A stretch of 9,767 bases of DNA, taken from Planctomycetota bacterium (lineage in GTDB: Bacteria; Planctomycetota; UBA1135; GCA-002686595). The position numbers and the translations under genes were made by a program. Where the stretch lies: positions 1 to 9,767 of the forward strand of contig JAKVCE010000053.1 in NCBI GenBank assembly GCA_022447405.1, read 5' to 3'. Every line of letters starts with the position of its first letter. The first letter of the stretch is position 1. Positions 6,811 through 9,767 of this stretch are shown here, in pieces. Below the pieces are notes generated by a model, which was not told the DNA's origin, did no database searches, and worked only from the letters and a program-made list of their open reading frames with translations.

Positions 6811-9435
6811 TCAGCCCTCCTCCCGGATCCCGTCCAATGCTTCCCTGATGCGCTGTTCTGCGGCCTCCCTGTGCCCTGGGGCGAGCTCTTGGGAGGGGAG
6901 CAGGTCCAAGGCGCGCTCTAGGTGAGCCCTCGCCTCCTCTTTCAGGCCGTAGGAGGAGAGGGCGACCCCAGCGTCCGCCTGCACCTGGTAGTCATCAGGG
7001 AGGTTGGCGCTGGCGCTGCGGAAGTGCTCTAGGGAGGTCTCTAGTTCGCCTGCACGAGCGAGGATCTGCGCGATGAGGTAGTGGCTGGGTCCGTGCCTCC
7101 TCTCGAGCGCGAGGGCCCTGTTCGCGAAGCGCAGCGACTCCTCGTACGAGGCTCGGTCGTACTCGATCGCGGCGATCGCCCACTGCACGTTGACGTCATC
7201 CGACCTGAATGAATGGATCAACTCCTCTAGCTCGGGCACGACCTTGCCGACGTTGCGCAATCGGAAGGCGTTGAGGAGCGAGGGCGTGGCGCGCAGGTGG
7301 TCGCCCGCTTCATAGAGCAGAGCGCCGAAGGTGTAGTGAGCCTCGAAGTTGTCCGGCATCTTCAGGCAAACTTCTTCGAGGAGCGGCATGGCGTCCGCGA
7401 CGCGGTTCGTGGCGAGGAAGACCTTGGCGAGGTCGAAGAGCGCTTGCGAGTTCGATGGGTTCTCGCGCAACGTCTCCGTCAGCCAGCGCTCAGCCTCTTG
7501 GAAGTCGCGCCGCTTGGCGGCGAGCGTGCCCAGGATGGACTTCGGTCCTGGGGAGCGCGGGTGATAACTCAAGGCGTCCATCGCCAGGTCCTTCGCGCGG
7601 GCGTCGTCGCCGGCGCGCTCCAACGCGACACCCAGCGCGACCATGTAGCGCAGGTCGCGCGGGCTGTTCGTGAGGGCGACCTCCAGGTTGGGGACCGCTT
7701 GCTCCGGTCGCCCGACCCGCAGGTGCAAGAGCCCCATGTTGAAGTGGGCCTCCACGCATTGAGGGTTGACGTCCATGGCGCGGCGGAACGCCTCGGAGGC
7801 CTCGGTGACCTGGCCCGCGCCCATCCGCGCCACGCCCATGCCGGTCAGGGCGAGCGCGCGGTTGGCGGCGTTGGGGTCCTCGCCCCGGATCTCCTTCACC
7901 CGGTCGAGCTCGTCGATGATGCGCTGGAAGACCAGGGCCGGGGTCTCGAAGTCGCGGAACTCATCGCTCTCTGCCGCGAAGATGAGGCACCAGCCGAGCC
8001 CCAGGTTCATCTGAACCTCGTCATCCTCAGAGGCGAAGATCGTGTAGTCGGAGTTTCTCGCCTCCGCGAGGAGTTCCATCCCCTGCTCGTAAGTGTTCCG
8101 GGCCTCTGCGAGGGTTTCGAGTGAGCCCGTCTCCTTGAACTCTTCGAGCAGCACCTTGCCCATGCCCCAGTACACGTTCGGGTTGCGGGGGTTCTGCTCG
8201 AGGGCCGTGCGGAAGAGCGCCTTATCGTCCTGCCATGTGCTCGCGTGGCTGATGTCTTGCGCGGCGTAGCCGACAGCGAGCGCGCTGAGCGCGATGACGC
8301 TGGCGCGCTCGGAGAGGCGGGTCGTCGCGAGGTGAGCGATGGTGAGCGCGGCGCCGAGCGCCGCGAGGTAGAGGAAGCGATCGGAGAGCGGGAAGGTGCC
8401 CACCGACTCGACCCGGAGGAGGACCGGCGCGATGGCTGCGGGGATGACGAGGAGGGAGGCGGCGAGGAGGTGTGCGCCCCGCTTGTAGGCGCGGTGAGCT
8501 CCGAGGAGGAGGAGCGCCGCCCACGCGGCGGGCCACAGGAAGGAGGCGCTCAGGGCTGGGAGCTCCGGGCTGAAGGAGCGGAACAGGTTCAGCTCGAGCG
8601 GGAGAGCGAGGAGCGCGGCCGCGCCTCCGAGCAGCTCGGCGCGGAGCTGCAGCAGCCTGGCGGGGCCTACGCCGAAGTCGGTCGTTGTTCTGTTGAAGCC
8701 AGCGAGGAGGTCACCGAAGACCCCGACGCGCGCTCCGTACCAGACGAGGAGGGCGATGAGCATGGGACGGAAGGCTGCCCATGGGGTGCGGTGTTCATCC
8801 CCTCGCGCTAGCCGCCCGAGGACGAGGGCGACGGGGAGGAGCCCGATCGCGGACTCCTTGCAGCACAGGGCGGCGAAGAAGAGCGCGCCGGTCTTCCAGC
8901 CCGCGGCGAGCTCGTGACGCTGGGAGGTGAGGACGCCCGCGACGGCGAACAAGCCGAAGCACATGGCGAGCGGGTCGGAGATCCCGGAGATCCACGCCAC
9001 GCTCTCGAGGTGGACGGGATGGAGTGAGAAGAGGAGCGCCGCCCAGAGCGCGGCGCGCTCGCTGTCCATGAGCCTCCGCGCGACCGCGTAGGCGCCGAGG
9101 GCTGCGCCAGCGTGGAGGAGGATGGACGCCGCATGGAAGGCCCACGGCGCCGCTCCGCCGAGGTGATAGGTCAGGGCGAGGGCGAGCATCGAGAGCGGGC
9201 GGTAGTAGCCGACGTGCTGCGCCGTGTGCGGGTCGAGGAAGTCCCAGTAGGAGCCCGTGAAGAGCTCTCCGACTCTTGAGAGGTCCGCGATGATCGCGTT
9301 GCGGCTGATGAGGAGGTGGTCGTCATAGACGAGCTCTCCGCCGAGGCAGCGGGCGAACACCAACACCGTCGCGAAGACGATGAGCCAGGTTGAGCGCCGC
9401 GTGGCGCTCTGGGGGAGGTCTTGGGAGACAGACAT
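6811..9435 (-). CDS. TMTC-like GT-C membrane protein with C-terminal TPR domain
   Basis: An 874-residue integral membrane protein. The N-terminal half (about 15-395) has roughly ten hydrophobic segments and the marks of the GT-C/DUF1736-type fold shared with eukaryotic TMTC O-mannosyltransferases: L-V-Y-D-D-H (35-40) in the first external loop, where GT-C enzymes keep catalytic Asp residues; G-Y-Y-R-P-L (76-81); H-P-V-H-L-E-S-V-A-W (139-148) with I-S-D-P-L-A after it; and S-D-R-F-L-Y-L (351-357). The C-terminal half holds about ten TPR-like repeats: one at about 402-435, an irregular acidic stretch to about 526, then near-continuous repeats to about 848. By analogy with TMTC the TPRs face outward, here the periplasm. 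The likely role is sugar transfer from a lipid-linked donor to an exported protein or glycan; donor and acceptor are unknown. No Shine-Dalgarno sequence is evident before the ATG. It is the first gene of a probable two-gene operon with the sulfatase-fold lipoprotein. Confidence 0.85.
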   Translation of the reverse strand: MSVSQDLPQSATRRSTWLIVFATVLVFARCLGGELVYDDHLLISRNAIIADLSRVGELFTGSYWDFLDPHTAQHVGYYRPLSMLALALTYHLGGAAPWAFHAASILLHAGAALGAYAVARRLMDSERAALWAALLFSLHPVHLESVAWISGISDPLAMCFGLFAVAGVLTSQRHELAAGWKTGALFFAALCCKESAIGLLPVALVLGRLARGDEHRTPWAAFRPMLIALLVWYGARVGVFGDLLAGFNRTTTDFGVGPARLLQLRAELLGGAAALLALPLELNLFRSFSPELPALSASFLWPAAWAALLLLGAHRAYKRGAHLLAASLLVIPAAIAPVLLRVESVGTFPLSDRFLYLAALGAALTIAHLATTRLSERASVIALSALAVGYAAQDISHASTWQDDKALFRTALEQNPRNPNVYWGMGKVLLEEFKETGSLETLAEARNTYEQGMELLAEARNSDYTIFASEDDEVQMNLGLGWCLIFAAESDEFRDFETPALVFQRIIDELDRVKEIRGEDPNAANRALALTGMGVARMGAGQVTEASEAFRRAMDVNPQCVEAHFNMGLLHLRVGRPEQAVPNLEVALTNSPRDLRYMVALGVALERAGDDARAKDLAMDALSYHPRSPGPKSILGTLAAKRRDFQEAERWLTETLRENPSNSQALFDLAKVFLATNRVADAMPLLEEVCLKMPDNFEAHYTFGALLYEAGDHLRATPSLLNAFRLRNVGKVVPELEELIHSFRSDDVNVQWAIAAIEYDRASYEESLRFANRALALERRHGPSHYLIAQILARAGELETSLEHFRSASANLPDDYQVQADAGVALSSYGLKEEARAHLERALDLLPSQELAPGHREAAEQRIREALDGIREEG

Positions 9436-9486
9436 CAGCGCACATGAGATACGCGCGCGTGCCCCTCTGCCTACCGTCGTGTGCTC

Positions 9487-9534
9487 AAAAAATGGGGTGA
9501 GGGCCCTCGATCGCCCGCCTGAAGGCCCCCCTCA
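9487..9534 (-). terminator. Probable Rho-independent terminator
   Basis: On the minus strand, 20 bases after the stop codon of the right-edge gene, TGAGGG and CCTTC (separated by a GGG bulge) can pair with GAGGG-CCCTCA across a 12-base loop. CCCCA and six Ts (9487-9492) follow. The stem has 11 pairs including one G-T wobble. Position and T-run fit termination of the upstream secreted-protein gene before the TMTC-like gene begins at 9435. The remaining gap (9436-9486) should hold that gene's promoter, but I see no convincing -35/-10 pair. Confidence 0.6.
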
Positions 9535-9554
9535 TGCTGGCTTGGGAGAGCGCG

Positions 9555-9767
9555 TCAGGGGCAGAAGACCACCTTCAGCCCGTCGGAGAGGTTGAAGTTG
9601 GAGCCGCCGGCGGGGGGGTCACGGAACCAGAACTGAAAGTTGAACTCCATCCCGTCGATGATCGTGCCGTTGCCAGAGCTCATCGGGGGCTGGCTGTAGT
9701 CGAGCGCGTAGCTCGCGTCTCCGATGTTGTCGGTCTGAATGACCGGCAAGCGGAAGGTGCCTAGGAA
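9555..9767 (-). CDS. C-terminal fragment of a probable secreted protein
   Basis: The last 70 codons and the stop of a gene that begins beyond the right edge. The visible part is polar and beta-rich, with D-N-I-G-D-A-S-Y-A-L-D-Y (about 60-50 residues from the end), then Q-F-W-F-R-D-P-P-A-G-G and the closing F-N-L-S-D-G-L-K-V-V-F-C-P. From memory, tails with a W-[YF]-R-D-P motif followed by N-L-S-D/N-G-L and a final [FV]-x-C-P recur at the ends of many large exported proteins in Planctomycetota; this was not checked here. They probably form a C-terminal domain linked to secretion or surface display. The function of the full protein cannot be told. The terminator at 9487-9534 most likely ends this transcript. 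Confidence 0.75.
   Translation of the reverse strand, partial: FLGTFRLPVIQTDNIGDASYALDYSQPPMSSGNGTIIDGMEFNFQFWFRDPPAGGSNFNLSDGLKVVFCP

Noticed and set aside
6787..6816. Inverted repeat GGCTGA/TCAGCC around the stop of the TMTC-like gene
   Set aside because: A 6-bp stem with an 18-base loop and no T-run is weak; it does not support a terminator between the two genes.

Overview
The window is high-GC bacterial chromosomal DNA, densely packed and almost entirely coding. It holds six complete or nearly complete genes plus a C-terminal gene fragment at the right edge. High GC, a large tetratricopeptide glycosyltransferase-like membrane protein, a sulfatase-fold lipoprotein, and a secreted-protein tail ending in a W-F-R-D-P ... 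N-L-S-D-G-L ... F-C-P pattern all suggest a Planctomycetota-type organism. This placement is an inference from gene style and not a phylogenetic result.

Left part (1-3860), all on the minus strand, is a translation-related cluster read right to left: a HIT-family hydrolase, an ABC-F ATPase and arginyl-tRNA synthetase (cut by the left edge). The HIT stop codon and the ABC-F start are 15 bases apart, and the ABC-F gene appears to start at TTG behind a good Shine-Dalgarno sequence. The argS leader (1501-1559) contains a perfect 7-bp hairpin, and a second inverted repeat there could cover the argS ribosome-binding site.

Centre (3861-4760): a 63-base divergent intergenic region separates the HIT gene from a plus-strand pyrK-like gene, the FAD/[2Fe-2S] electron-transfer subunit of dihydroorotate dehydrogenase. 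Neither divergent gene has a visible Shine-Dalgarno sequence. Both have a -10-like hexamer just upstream of the ATG, so leaderless transcripts are possible.

Right part (4784-9435), on the minus strand: a gene for an 874-residue membrane protein (GT-C/TMTC-like membrane half plus TPR half) followed 50 bases downstream by a gene for a 658-residue sulfatase-fold lipoprotein. The second protein has Thr where true sulfatases have the formylglycine Cys/Ser. The pair looks like a cell-envelope module: a glycosyltransferase with extracytoplasmic TPRs and a membrane-anchored alkaline-phosphatase-superfamily enzyme. This is the least understood and most interesting part. A probable Rho-independent terminator (9487-9534) separates it from the gene fragment at the right edge.

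I saw no tRNA or rRNA genes, CRISPR arrays, insertion sequences, phage genes or clear signs of recent transfer.
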